DNA from: Bacteroidales bacterium
GTDB lineage: Bacteria > Bacteroidota > Bacteroidia > Bacteroidales > FEN-979
Length of the DNA: 33,167 nt
Reading direction: 5' to 3'
NCBI GenBank assembly: GCA_003142515.1
Contig: PLMO01000162.1
Span: 1-33,167, forward strand
Shown: piece after piece, positions 17,555 through 26,794 of the stretch
How positions within the stretch are numbered: the stretch's first letter is position 1
Layout: every line of letters starts with the position of its first letter
Notes under the pieces: model-generated
Database searches by the model: none
Told to the model about the DNA's origin: nothing
The model's input: the letters and a program-made list of their open reading frames with translations, nothing else
Position numbers and translations under genes: made by a program

Positions 17555-18055
17555 TTAATTTTCATTTCTTGGAATATCCAGCACCTCCAGGTTTTTCATC
17601 TGCTCTCCTTCCACAACAAACCTTACCATCGTAATAGACTTATGTAAACCGTATTTCCCTGCTGCACCGGGATTGATAAAGAGCAACTGGTATTTTTTAT
17701 CAAACATCACTTTTAAAATATGTGAATGGCCAGTGACGAATAATTGCGGTTTTTCTTTCGTGATCAGTCCCCTGGCTGTCTTCTCGTAATGCCCCGGATA
17801 TCCGCCGATATGTGTCATAACGACTTTCACCTTTTCCACAAAAAAAACCAGGTCGCGGTGAAACATCATCCGCAATTCGCCTCCGTCGATGTTCCCGTAA
17901 ACAGCCTGGAAAGGCTTGAACTTGCGCAACGCCTCGGCCGACTCGAAATTCCCGATGTCGCCTGCATGCCAGATCTCATCACAATCTTTAAAAAATTCAT
18001 AGGTCCTGGGATGGATAAACGAGTGGGTATCTGAGAGAATGCCGATCCGGATCAT
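17555..18055 (-). CDS. Metallophosphoesterase, YfcE/MJ0936 family
   Basis: The 166-residue protein is a compact calcineurin-like phosphodiesterase. All metal-binding motifs are present in order: GILSDTHS (Asp9, His11), WHAGDIGN (Asp33), YGNIDGGE (Asn55), MTHIGG (His82) and VTGHSH (His110, His112). The length is typical for the family, which hydrolyses simple phosphodiesters; the natural substrate is unknown. No leader is present, so it is cytoplasmic. The ATG at 18055 begins the conserved beta strand directly. Heptamer arrays lie at both its 3' end and its 5' end. It is the last intact core-type gene before the accessory island. Confidence 0.92.
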   Translation of the reverse strand: MIRIGILSDTHSFIHPRTYEFFKDCDEIWHAGDIGNFESAEALRKFKPFQAVYGNIDGGELRMMFHRDLVFFVEKVKVVMTHIGGYPGHYEKTARGLITKEKPQLFVTGHSHILKVMFDKKYQLLFINPGAAGKYGLHKSITMVRFVVEGEQMKNLEVLDIPRNEN

Positions 18056-18057
18056 AA

Positions 18058-18088
18058 AGAATGAAAAATGAAGAATGAAGAATTAATA
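18058..18088. repeat. Short heptamer array, 4 units
   Basis: AAGAATG/AAAAATG/AAGAATG/AAGAATT-type units follow a 7-base period directly upstream of the phosphodiesterase start codon. Confidence 0.5.
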
Positions 18089-18096
18089 GTAGTTAA

Positions 18097-18118
18097 ATTA
18101 TGATGTAAAGATCATAAT
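18097..18118. promoter_or_regulatory. Stem-loop ATTATGAT-GTAAAG-ATCATAAT
   Basis: A perfect 8-base stem with a 6-base loop, followed by ATTTTACT. It lies at the boundary between the core gene and the RadC remnant. It could be a weak terminator or a boundary palindrome. Confidence 0.35.
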
Positions 18119-18176
18119 ATTTTACTCTACTTTTAAGAACAAATGGCTTGGCACATGATTTTTTTATAATGAATAG

Positions 18177-18761
18177 AAGATCAGCATTCAGATCAAATCT
18201 GCATTATTCACAATCACAAAATTCGAAAAAAGCCGAAACATTTATAGGAATAACCTTTCAGAATTCTGGAAGTACAGTGTTTCAGATCTCCAACAATTCA
18301 AAGGTATCGGACAAAAGATCGCCGTTCAGATCTGTGCCATGTTCGCTTTGGCTCGCATAAGAAACGAATCTGACGTTATCCAAAAGGATAAGATTGCCAA
18401 TAGTCACGATGCCTTTGAGATCTTCAATTCCCTGATGGGTGATCTGCCTCATGAAGAATTCTGGATCATTCTGATGAACAAAGCAAATCGTGTGACCAAA
18501 AAGGTTAGAATATCTGAGGGCGGTTTCTCCGGGACCGTTGTTGATCCTAAAAAACTTTTCAAGATTTGTTTGGATCACAGGGCAAATGCCATCATCCTGT
18601 GATATAACCAACCCAGCGGAAATATCCAACCTAACAAAGCTGATCAAAGGATTACAAAGAAGATTAAGGATTGCGGCATCTTACTTGATATGGCAGTTCT
18701 GGATCACTTCATTATCGGGGATTACCGGTATTATTCATTTGCTGATGAAGGTTCCCTTTAA
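18177..18761 (+). pseudogene. Decayed RadC (JAB/MPN domain) gene
   Basis: In one frame this reads as a RadC protein without a recognisable N-terminus: SVSDLQQFKGIG (helix-hairpin-helix), then GDLPHEEFWIILMNKANRV, ISEGGFSGTVVDPKKLFKI and NAIIL. The frame then hits TGA at 18600-18602 and continues NQPSGNIQPNKADQRITKKI, VLDHFIIGD and YYSFADEGSL to TAA at 18759. RadC proteins carry CHNHPSG at the break; here it is stop-Tyr-Asn-Gln-Pro-Ser-Gly, so the stop and the loss of both metal-binding histidines coincide. The frame also opens at 18177 without a start codon of the family. It lies at the edge of the accessory island, where RadC genes often occur. The 200 bases after it hold no gene and must contain the promoter of the next ORF. 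Confidence 0.85.
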
Positions 18762-18963
18762 GTCTTACACGGCGTGCCAGAAGCCACAACAAATCCCAAG
18801 GGCATGGGTGTATTGTTTGAATAGAAACTATTGTCTAATTTTACATGATAATGGTGATATTCTTGGGTTCTTGCTTTTAATTATTCAAGTTCAACTTTTG
18901 TTTATACATTCGGTAAACTAGAATCAGGTGCTGATACCTTATCGACATTAAAAATATAGAGCT

Positions 18964-21900
18964 ATGACAGATCGACAAAATGAAATCTATAAAGGTTTGA
19001 ATTCTATTGGACCAGAGATTGCCAATTTCTACTTTGATGGGGTTAATATTCTCTCATGCGATTTAGCTTCAAAATCTTATATATTAGCTCATCTTCTTAG
19101 AGAAATTGATGGTGGGCTAAGAGATATTTTTGAACAGGAAAGAAAAAAGGAACAGTTCCAAAAGGAAATTACTGCGGAGGCCTTAGAAAAGCTTTTTAAT
19201 GAGTTCAAAGAGGATTACAAGCACTATGACTATCTTAAGGATATAACTTTTGAAAAATTCAAGGCAGCTAGAGGGCATATTTCGTCCATAATGGTCTCAT
19301 TCGGATTTTCATTTGAATCCCCCGTCAGCAAGCAGTATATAAAGGTAGCTCTGTGGCTTAATAAATATGCTCATAGGAGTGGAGCGTTTAATACACCAAG
19401 AGCTCCTAAAGATGTTATCCAAATTTGGAGTGAATTTGAAGAGGTATTATCAAATTTAATAGGAGACTATTATGCATTAGCAGATCGAATGGATTCATTG
19501 GTACAAATGGAGGAGCCATCAGGGGAGGTTCTAAGAGTTCTCCCTAATCTACTAAGTACTGAATCTAAATATGTATATTTTTTTAGTACCCTTAAACATC
19601 CTAAATGGTTAACATACTTATTTAAGGAGGGTTATTTTAAAGGATCTTTAAATCCTGAACCAATTGAAGCTGTCGACAAACCAGGTTATTTTTCAATGCC
19701 AGACTGGAGAATTCTTCAGTATATAGAAGAGGTTTCTAATCAAAACCTCCTAAAACAAGATCCTATTATCTCAGAAACTCTTGTCTTAATCATCAAAGAT
19801 ATTATTTCTTATAAAAAGGATGATGGTTGTAAAGTAGAAAATTCACGAACTGATTATTCTATTTTTCGAGTGATCTGTGCGTTGCCAGAAAAATATATTT
19901 CAGATGAACATTTTGACTTTATCATGGAGGTACAAGCAGGTAAATGGTATAGTGGTGTAAGTTTTGATTATGGAATCCTCTTGGAAAGGTTGATCAACAT
20001 TGGTAATAAAGGTTTACTTGTCAAAGCCATAGGTATACTTTTAAAACATAGATATGTTGAAGAAGAAACATATGAGAAAGTTTTCTCAATATTTCAACCT
20101 TATGATTTGTCTAGAATGCTAGCAGATTATAAACCAAAACTAATTGGTTGTTGTGGTTTGGAATTACTCGAAATAGCTATAAAAAAAGCAACAGAGGTAA
20201 TAAAACTCGATCAATCGATGTTTAACAACATTTCTTTACCAGCACTTGAAGACCATGAACAAACTTCTTTCCCAGAAAATTATAGTTGTCAAATTGTTTA
20301 TTTAATCAGAGATTGTCTTGAGGTTCTTCCTCGTGAACATATTTTAGTGACATTAAAAAATTTCTTAGCTCATGAAAATCCTATATTTAATAGATTAGCA
20401 ATTCATACGATTAAATTAAGATATGATGAGTTCAACGAATTGTTCTGGAAGTGGAATGATAATCCATTGAATAATACCCTCGTAAAACATGAATTGTATG
20501 AATTAATAAGAATTCATTCTAAAGAATTTTCCCCTGACCAGATAGATCAAATCCTTTATTGGATAGAGAACCAGAGCTATGAATTCCTTGAAGATATTAT
20601 CGGGGAAGAAGAAAAAGTAAAAAGTTTAATTGCGTATAGTAAACTTGAATGGCTCAGTGCATTTGGTGACACGAGTGATCCAAGAATCCTTAAATTAAAA
20701 GAGCAATTGAGTAATGGCAAGGATATTAACCTTGATCATCCTGGTTTTGATTCATGGCATGGAAGTATTGTTGGAACTATCTCGCCATTAACAATTGAAG
20801 AATTGGTAAAGATGAATATTGAAGACATTGTTTCATTTTTTAAAGAATTCAGTACAACCAAACAATCTTTTATGGGCCCATCAATTAATGGCCTTTCAGA
20901 TGTTATCGTACTTGCTGTAAGGAAAAACCCAAATCATTTCAATTCATATTGTGATGCAATTCTCGATTCCCCTACACATTTTATGTATTCCTGGATAAGA
21001 GGTCTTCATGAATGTTGGAGAGACGAGAAGATTACTTTTGATTGTGTTGAAATTTTGCAAACTGTTCGAAGTATTATTATAAAGTCAGGATTTTGGAATG
21101 AATACAATGAGAGTGATGTTCATGCTAGATGGTTTATTTCAAGTTTGTTATCATTTTTGGAGGTTGGTCTACAAGATGATTTGCATGCCTTTCCTCCAAG
21201 CCTCCTGAAGCTAATCAAAGAAATCTTGATATGTATCTTTGAAAAAGATGAGTACGAGGTTTATGATTATAAAAATTTAACAATGACTGTTTTGAACAAT
21301 CCAAAGGGGAAAATTTTTATGGCGTTAATGCAATATTCATTGAGAGTTGCAAGGGTCGAACCAAAACCCGCAAATATGTGGGATGAGGATATAAAAAGAA
21401 TCTTTACGAGAATTATTACTGCGAAGGAAGATGCTCCATTGTGTTATTTTGTTTTAGGTCAATTTTTGCCCAATATTCAATTTTTAGATTCTGACTGGCT
21501 AAGCCAAAACTTCAAAAATATCTACCCTAATGAAAATGAAAATAACTGGATTGGATCAATGAGCGGTTATTTTGTCTTTCACAGAAGACCTAATAAATTA
21601 TTTTTTGGATTGTTCAAAGAACATGGTCATTTTCAGAAGGCATTTCAAAACAATTTTGAAAATTTGGATGAAGGTGCGATGCAAAACATTATCGAACATG
21701 TTTGCATTGCATATTTATATGAGAAACTTGATGTAAACTTTGATAATCCTTTGATTAAAACCATGATTAATACAAAAAATGAACGTTGTTATTCATCATT
21801 AATATTTTTCTTTTGGAGCCCGAAATTTTCTTTAGATAAAAGCGTGTTACATAGGATAAAACCACTCTGGGGTAGAATCTTCCTGAATTCCATTGAGTTG

Positions 21901-22269
21901 AAAGATCCTCAAATAGACAAATATATTTTATCAGGCTGTTGTAAGTGGGTTAGTAGTATTCCTGAGATTGATGACGAAATAGTTGAGTGGATGAAACAAA
22001 GTGCAAAATTTATTTCTCAACAGGATAGATATTCAATTATTAATGGTCTATCTAAGCATATTAATACTACCCCCGGAAAGGTGGGAGAAATCCTCTTGGA
22101 ATTATTTAAAAATGAGGTTTCATATGATGTATCTAGAGGTAAGGTGAAAGAAATGGTGAAAATTCTATTTGAGAATGGTTATAAAAAAATCGCAAGCGAT
22201 ATCTGTATTATTCACGCCGAGAAAGGCAACCATGATCTTAGGGATATATTTATTAAATTCAAAGACTGA
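18964..22269 (+). CDS. Large uncharacterised protein, candidate defence component
   Basis: The 1101-residue protein has no signal peptide, membrane helix, Walker A motif or nuclease motif that I can see. It is rich in amphipathic helices throughout, consistent with a helical-repeat scaffold. The first 170 residues form a separate helical block (SYILAHLLREIDGGLRDIFE near residue 38; WLNKYAHRSGAF near 136). Near residues 204-225 comes FFSTLKHPKWLTYLFKEGYF, then PDWRILQYIEEVS. I have the impression that this pattern recurs in unnamed large proteins of other bacteria, but I cannot name a family. The DNA is visibly AT-richer than the core genes. The HNH gene follows after 27 bases, so they probably form a two-gene operon. 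ATG 18964 is the first start after an in-frame TAG. Confidence 0.8.
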   Translation: MTDRQNEIYKGLNSIGPEIANFYFDGVNILSCDLASKSYILAHLLREIDGGLRDIFEQERKKEQFQKEITAEALEKLFNEFKEDYKHYDYLKDITFEKFKAARGHISSIMVSFGFSFESPVSKQYIKVALWLNKYAHRSGAFNTPRAPKDVIQIWSEFEEVLSNLIGDYYALADRMDSLVQMEEPSGEVLRVLPNLLSTESKYVYFFSTLKHPKWLTYLFKEGYFKGSLNPEPIEAVDKPGYFSMPDWRILQYIEEVSNQNLLKQDPIISETLVLIIKDIISYKKDDGCKVENSRTDYSIFRVICALPEKYISDEHFDFIMEVQAGKWYSGVSFDYGILLERLINIGNKGLLVKAIGILLKHRYVEEETYEKVFSIFQPYDLSRMLADYKPKLIGCCGLELLEIAIKKATEVIKLDQSMFNNISLPALEDHEQTSFPENYSCQIVYLIRDCLEVLPREHILVTLKNFLAHENPIFNRLAIHTIKLRYDEFNELFWKWNDNPLNNTLVKHELYELIRIHSKEFSPDQIDQILYWIENQSYEFLEDIIGEEEKVKSLIAYSKLEWLSAFGDTSDPRILKLKEQLSNGKDINLDHPGFDSWHGSIVGTISPLTIEELVKMNIEDIVSFFKEFSTTKQSFMGPSINGLSDVIVLAVRKNPNHFNSYCDAILDSPTHFMYSWIRGLHECWRDEKITFDCVEILQTVRSIIIKSGFWNEYNESDVHARWFISSLLSFLEVGLQDDLHAFPPSLLKLIKEILICIFEKDEYEVYDYKNLTMTVLNNPKGKIFMALMQYSLRVARVEPKPANMWDEDIKRIFTRIITAKEDAPLCYFVLGQFLPNIQFLDSDWLSQNFKNIYPNENENNWIGSMSGYFVFHRRPNKLFFGLFKEHGHFQKAFQNNFENLDEGAMQNIIEHVCIAYLYEKLDVNFDNPLIKTMINTKNERCYSSLIFFFWSPKFSLDKSVLHRIKPLWGRIFLNSIELKDPQIDKYILSGCCKWVSSIPEIDDEIVEWMKQSAKFISQQDRYSIINGLSKHINTTPGKVGEILLELFKNEVSYDVSRGKVKEMVKILFENGYKKIASDICIIHAEKGNHDLRDIFIKFKD

Positions 22270-22296
22270 AAGTAAACAAATGAAACTTTTAGTGCC

Positions 22297-23025
22297 ATGA
22301 AAGAAAAACGAGTAATTGAAGGCATCTGTGCTCTGTGTGGGAAACAGAGGAAATTATCCTTTGAACATGTTCCCCCAAGGGCAGCATTTAATAATACCCC
22401 GATTTCTGTTCAGAATCATGTACACTTGACTGATCAAACTAGCCATTTGTATGGCAAAGAAATGAGAAGTAACAAAGGTAGTGGCGGATATACTCTATGT
22501 GAAGATTGCAACAATAAAACGGGAGTTTGGTATGCTTCAGATTTCGCGGACTTTGTTCATCAGGGAATGTCGATTATCAGAGAATTAAAGACACCTTCAC
22601 GATTGATTAAAGGAATTTATCAAATAAAACCTTTAAATGTTCTTAAGCAGATCCTTACAATGTTCATGTCCACTGATAAATCCGGGTATCTCCGCTCTAA
22701 AACTGATTTAATAGACTTTATTCTTCATAAGGAGAAGACGGGGCTACCAACCATTTATGAGGTATACCTTTATTCAACGCTTTCAACAAAATACAGAATG
22801 TTCGGATTTTCCTGGATTGCGGACGAAATTATGGGATGGCAAAAATGGTCTGAAATAAACTTTAAACCATTTGGATATTTATTAGCTGAAGAATCAGGAC
22901 CTGCTCACGAATATATGTGTAATATTAGCAAGTTTGGAAATTTTTCTTATGATGAAAGAGTCTTTGTTGAATTAACCACGGGTTACCTTCATATTGATTC
23001 AGAATGGATCGGCACATACAAATAA
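22297..23025 (+). CDS. HNH-type nuclease-like protein
   Basis: The 242-residue protein opens with a treble-clef HNH core: CALC (Cys11, Cys14), FEHVPPRAAFN with Glu23-His24, and CEDCNNKTG (Cys68, Cys71, Asn72). Four cysteines would bind the structural zinc and His24 would be the catalytic general base. The rest, about residues 80-242, is an unassigned alpha/beta region ending FVELTTGYLHIDSEWIG. It is probably a DNA- or RNA-cleaving effector, but activity is inferred from the motif alone. It starts 27 bases after the large gene on the same strand and shares its AT-rich composition. The Type IIG gene 76 bases further on has its own -7 box, so this gene likely ends the two-gene unit. Confidence 0.78.
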   Translation: MKEKRVIEGICALCGKQRKLSFEHVPPRAAFNNTPISVQNHVHLTDQTSHLYGKEMRSNKGSGGYTLCEDCNNKTGVWYASDFADFVHQGMSIIRELKTPSRLIKGIYQIKPLNVLKQILTMFMSTDKSGYLRSKTDLIDFILHKEKTGLPTIYEVYLYSTLSTKYRMFGFSWIADEIMGWQKWSEINFKPFGYLLAEESGPAHEYMCNISKFGNFSYDERVFVELTTGYLHIDSEWIGTYK

Positions 23026-23071
23026 AATTTCCAATACATATGAAAAACAGATTACACTCCTCTGCTTTTCC

Positions 23072-23079
23072 TACCTTTG
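23072..23079 (+). promoter_or_regulatory. Perfect -7 box TACCTTTG before the Type IIG gene
   Basis: TACCTTTG matches TAnnTTTG, 22 bases before the ATG at 23102. No convincing -33 TTTG is visible at the expected distance. It suggests independent transcription of the restriction-modification gene. Confidence 0.45.
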
Positions 23080-23101
23080 AACTAGGAATAATATCATTTC
23101 T

Positions 23102-26100
23102 ATGCAGCTAGTATTACTATCCCCCCGAAAATCCCTTAATAAAGCCTATCTCAAGGTTAAACCCTCACGAACCGAAATTGAAGTGTTCAAGAAAAACCTT
23201 ATCAGTCTGCTTGATGGCCTGGATGAATCAGAATCGGAAGAACACAATAAAAATGACATCGGATATTTTCTCAATAATACATTCTATCATCCAAAGTTTT
23301 ATATCAACACGAAAGACCGGGCTGACCTTGTAATACACAACTGTTCTGATTCGAGGAGCCTACCCGGTGTATTAATCGAAGCAAAAAAACCTTCGAATAA
23401 AGCTGAGATGATCCGGCCTGATAACCTGAATGCAAAAGCTTTTCATGAGCTTATCCTGTATTATCTCCGGGAAAGGATCACCAACCATAATCTTGAGATC
23501 AAACATCTTATTGCTACCAATATTTATGAATGGTATGTGTTTGATGCAGCTCTCTTTGAGAAAACGTTTGCCCAGGATAAAAAGCTGGTACAACAGTTTA
23601 CCGATTTTGAGGAAGGGAGGCTTTCCGGTAAGACTACAGACTTTTTCTACAAAGAAATCGCAGAACCATTAATGGCAGGGTTGACTACCGAAATTTGCTT
23701 TACCTGGTTTGATTTCCGAGAATATGATAGACCCTTGCGAAATGACGATAAGAAGGATGATTCAAAACTTATTGCTCTATATAAGCTGCTTTCTCCGGAA
23801 CATTTACTGAAGCTTCCTTTTTCAAATGACAGCAACAGCCTGGATAAAGCGTTTTATACAGAATTGCTTCACATCATCGGTTTGACCGAAACTAAAGATG
23901 GTAGTAAAAAACTCATCGGTCGCAAAAAGGAAGGCGAACGTAATTCCGGTTCATTCATCGAAAGTGCAATTATTCAACTCGATAACCTGGATAAAATCTC
24001 ACGGCTTGATAAGCCTGCTCATTTCGGGGTAACAATTCAGGAACGGTTGTTTAATGTCGCCCTGGAACTATCCATCACATGGATAAATCGAATTCTTTTC
24101 CTGAAACTTCTGGAAGCCCAGATGATCAGGTACCATAAAGGGGATTCCTCTTTTGCCTTTCTTAATTGCGAAAAAGTTCAGAATTTCGACGACCTGAATA
24201 CGCTTTTCTTTGGTGTGCTCGCCCGCATACCAAGCGACCGCAATGAAGAGGTGAGAAAGCTATTTGCCAATGTTCCTTACTTGAACAGTTCGTTGTTTGA
24301 ACCCACCGCTATCGAACATTCCTGTTTGTTCATCAGCCAATTGAAGGATGGCAAATTGCTCATCATAGCTTCAACTGTCCTGAAAGACAACAATGGCAAA
24401 AAGTATAAAGGCGATCTTTTTACATTGGAGTACCTTTTTAAATTTCTTGATGCTTACGATTTCGCAGGAGAAGGTTCTGAGGAAATTCAGGAAGAAAACA
24501 AAACGTTGATTAACGCTTCGGTTCTCGGACTGATCTTCGAGAAAATTAATGGTTATAAAGACGGTTCCTTCTTTACGCCCGGGTTCATTACCATGTATAT
24601 GTGCCGTGAAACCATCCGCCGGGCAGTCATCCAAAAGTTCAATGACCAGAAGGGGTGGAATTGCGAGAATCTGGAAGGATTGTACAATAAAATCGATGAT
24701 ATAAAAGGAGCCAACGACATCATTAACAGCCTCAAAATATGCGATCCTGCAGTGGGTTCCGGACACTTCCTGGTATCCGCTTTAAATGAGATCATCGCCA
24801 TAAAAAGCGACTTAAATATATTGCAGGACCGCGAAGGCCGGCGATTAAAAGAATATCGGGTTGAAGTTGTAAATGACGAACTGATTGTAACCGATGAAGA
24901 TGGTGAACTTTTTGAGTACAATCTCAGGAATAAAGAAAGTCAGCGAATTCAGCAGACCTTGTTTCATGAGAAGCAGACCATAATTGAGAACTGCCTTTTT
25001 GGAGTTGATATCAATCCCAATTCCGTTAAGATATGCAGATTACGGTTGTGGATTGAGCTATTGAAGAACGCTTATTACAAAGAGCCTGATTTCACCGAAC
25101 TTGAAACCCTTCCCAACATTGATATTAATATCAAATGCGGGAATTCTTTGATATCACGTTATGCCCTGGATGCCGATATCCGTCAGGCTTTGAAGAATAG
25201 CAAATGGAGTATCGATAGCTACCGGTTGGCGGTGATGACATACCGGAATGCATCGGGGAAAGAACAGAAAAGGGAAATGGAAAGGTTGATCGAATCGATA
25301 AAAACCGATTTCGAAACAGAAGTGGCAGCCAATGATAAGCGTTTGCTGCTGTTGAAAAAGGTGAATGGGGATCTTTTTAACATGACCAAGCAAACATCCC
25401 TTTTTGAAAGATCGAAGAAAGAGCTGACTGATTGGAATAAGAAAGTAATTGACCTGACTTTAAAAATTAAGAAGCTTGAAACTGAACTCGAGGAGATCAA
25501 GAATAATACGATCTACGAGAATGCCTTTGAATGGCGGTTTGAGTTCCCCGAAGTGCTGAATGATGAAGGGGATTTTGTGGGGTTTGATGTTGTAATTGGG
25601 AATCCCCCATATATTCCATCGACCTCCCTCGATGAACAAACGAAAAATTACATTTATATAAATTATAGAACCGCTGAATATCAAATAAATACATACGGTG
25701 TATTTATTGAAAAGTCACTAAACCTATTAAGGAATCAGTCTTTTTATGGATTGATTATACCGAATTACTGGCTTTCAACAAAATACGATACAAACTTAAG
25801 GAGGATTGTTTTTAATGAAAACCATACGGTTAGTCTTTTAAATACGTATCAAATTTTTGAAGATGCTACAGTTGATACTCTTGTTCTTATTGGGGTCAAG
25901 ACTGAAATTTCAATTTTTCCAAAACTGGTAAAAATAAAAAGTATAAGTAATGAGATTAATAGTCCATCAAATAGATTAGCAGTCTTGAGTCAATCAATAT
26001 GGGATTATCAAAAAGAATTGGAAGTTGCCAATTTAGAGCATGATGTAAAAATTTCATTTCAAAATAGCCTTCAATTGAATGGAAAATATGTAATAGGTGA

Positions 26101-26761
26101 TTTTGTTCATTGTTTTAAGGGGATGCAACCATATGAAGAAGGCAAAGGAGATCCTCCTCAGACAAGAGAAATGATGAATGAAAAGATTTATCATTCTGAT
26201 ATTAAAATAGATGATTCTTACTTTCCTCTTATCGGTTCTGGTAATGTACAACGGTATTTTATCAGAAAGCCCAGTTGCTACATAAAATATGGGAAAAATT
26301 TAGCTGCACCACGAAAATTTGAAATATTTAAAGGGCCCCGTTTACTTGTCAACCGTATTTTATCAAAAGATAAAATTGACGTTGTTTACGAGAACCAGGT
26401 GTTGATCAATAATACCGATGTGTTTAATTTACTTCCTAAGACTGAACATCATGATATGTTACTGGGATTATTGGCCATCCTTGCAAGTAATACTTGTGCT
26501 GTATATTTTAAATCATCGAATATAAATCTTGATAGAAAGGTGTTTCCTAAGTTAAATGTAAATAATTTGGAAAATTTTCCAATTCCTGAAATATCGGATG
26601 AGACTAATTTAATTTTGAATGATAAAGTAAACCAAATACTCACAATCAAAAAATCAGACTCAACCGCCGATACTACCGCGTTGGAAAAAGAGATTGACCA
26701 AATGGTTTATGCATTGTATGGATTGACGGAGGAGGAGATAAAGATTGTTGAAGGCAATTGA
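23102..26761 (+). CDS. Type IIG restriction-modification enzyme (Eco57I-like, fused nuclease-methyltransferase-specificity)
   Basis: The 1219-residue single-chain enzyme cuts and methylates DNA. The N-terminal PD-(D/E)XK site is Asp75 in ADLVIHN and Glu93/Lys95 in VLIEAKKP. The N6-adenine methyltransferase has motif I DPAVGSGHFLVSAL (Asp548) and motif IV NPPY (834-837), with a coiled-coil-like insert (about 760-800) between. The C-terminal third (about 845-1180) is the target-recognition region. The N-terminal LSPRKSLNKAYLKVKPSR fits the conserved N-domain of Bacteroidetes Type IIG enzymes (DUF7149-like, from memory). All catalytic residues are intact, so it is likely active; the recognition sequence cannot be read. 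DNA composition changes just after NPPY, suggesting swapped specificity. No separate specificity or methyltransferase gene is needed. Confidence 0.9.
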   Translation: MQLVLLSPRKSLNKAYLKVKPSRTEIEVFKKNLISLLDGLDESESEEHNKNDIGYFLNNTFYHPKFYINTKDRADLVIHNCSDSRSLPGVLIEAKKPSNKAEMIRPDNLNAKAFHELILYYLRERITNHNLEIKHLIATNIYEWYVFDAALFEKTFAQDKKLVQQFTDFEEGRLSGKTTDFFYKEIAEPLMAGLTTEICFTWFDFREYDRPLRNDDKKDDSKLIALYKLLSPEHLLKLPFSNDSNSLDKAFYTELLHIIGLTETKDGSKKLIGRKKEGERNSGSFIESAIIQLDNLDKISRLDKPAHFGVTIQERLFNVALELSITWINRILFLKLLEAQMIRYHKGDSSFAFLNCEKVQNFDDLNTLFFGVLARIPSDRNEEVRKLFANVPYLNSSLFEPTAIEHSCLFISQLKDGKLLIIASTVLKDNNGKKYKGDLFTLEYLFKFLDAYDFAGEGSEEIQEENKTLINASVLGLIFEKINGYKDGSFFTPGFITMYMCRETIRRAVIQKFNDQKGWNCENLEGLYNKIDDIKGANDIINSLKICDPAVGSGHFLVSALNEIIAIKSDLNILQDREGRRLKEYRVEVVNDELIVTDEDGELFEYNLRNKESQRIQQTLFHEKQTIIENCLFGVDINPNSVKICRLRLWIELLKNAYYKEPDFTELETLPNIDINIKCGNSLISRYALDADIRQALKNSKWSIDSYRLAVMTYRNASGKEQKREMERLIESIKTDFETEVAANDKRLLLLKKVNGDLFNMTKQTSLFERSKKELTDWNKKVIDLTLKIKKLETELEEIKNNTIYENAFEWRFEFPEVLNDEGDFVGFDVVIGNPPYIPSTSLDEQTKNYIYINYRTAEYQINTYGVFIEKSLNLLRNQSFYGLIIPNYWLSTKYDTNLRRIVFNENHTVSLLNTYQIFEDATVDTLVLIGVKTEISIFPKLVKIKSISNEINSPSNRLAVLSQSIWDYQKELEVANLEHDVKISFQNSLQLNGKYVIGDFVHCFKGMQPYEEGKGDPPQTREMMNEKIYHSDIKIDDSYFPLIGSGNVQRYFIRKPSCYIKYGKNLAAPRKFEIFKGPRLLVNRILSKDKIDVVYENQVLINNTDVFNLLPKTEHHDMLLGLLAILASNTCAVYFKSSNINLDRKVFPKLNVNNLENFPIPEISDETNLILNDKVNQILTIKKSDSTADTTALEKEIDQMVYALYGLTEEEIKIVEGN

Positions 26762-26777
26762 ATCGGGAAGATTTCAC

Positions 26778-26785
26778 TACTTTTG
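26778..26785 (+). promoter_or_regulatory. Perfect -7 box TACTTTTG for the XRE/ImmA-DUF4411 operon
   Basis: TACTTTTG, 9 bases before the ATG at 26795, with an ATTG about 17 bases upstream of it. This supports ATG 26795 as the real start, because the alternative TTG at 26783 is inside the box. It implies a nearly leaderless transcript. Confidence 0.5.
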
Positions 26786-26794
26786 AAAAGTCAA

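Noticed and set aside
18282-18647. Minus-strand frame of 121 codons
   Set aside because: It is antisense to the RadC remnant and has no recognisable motif.
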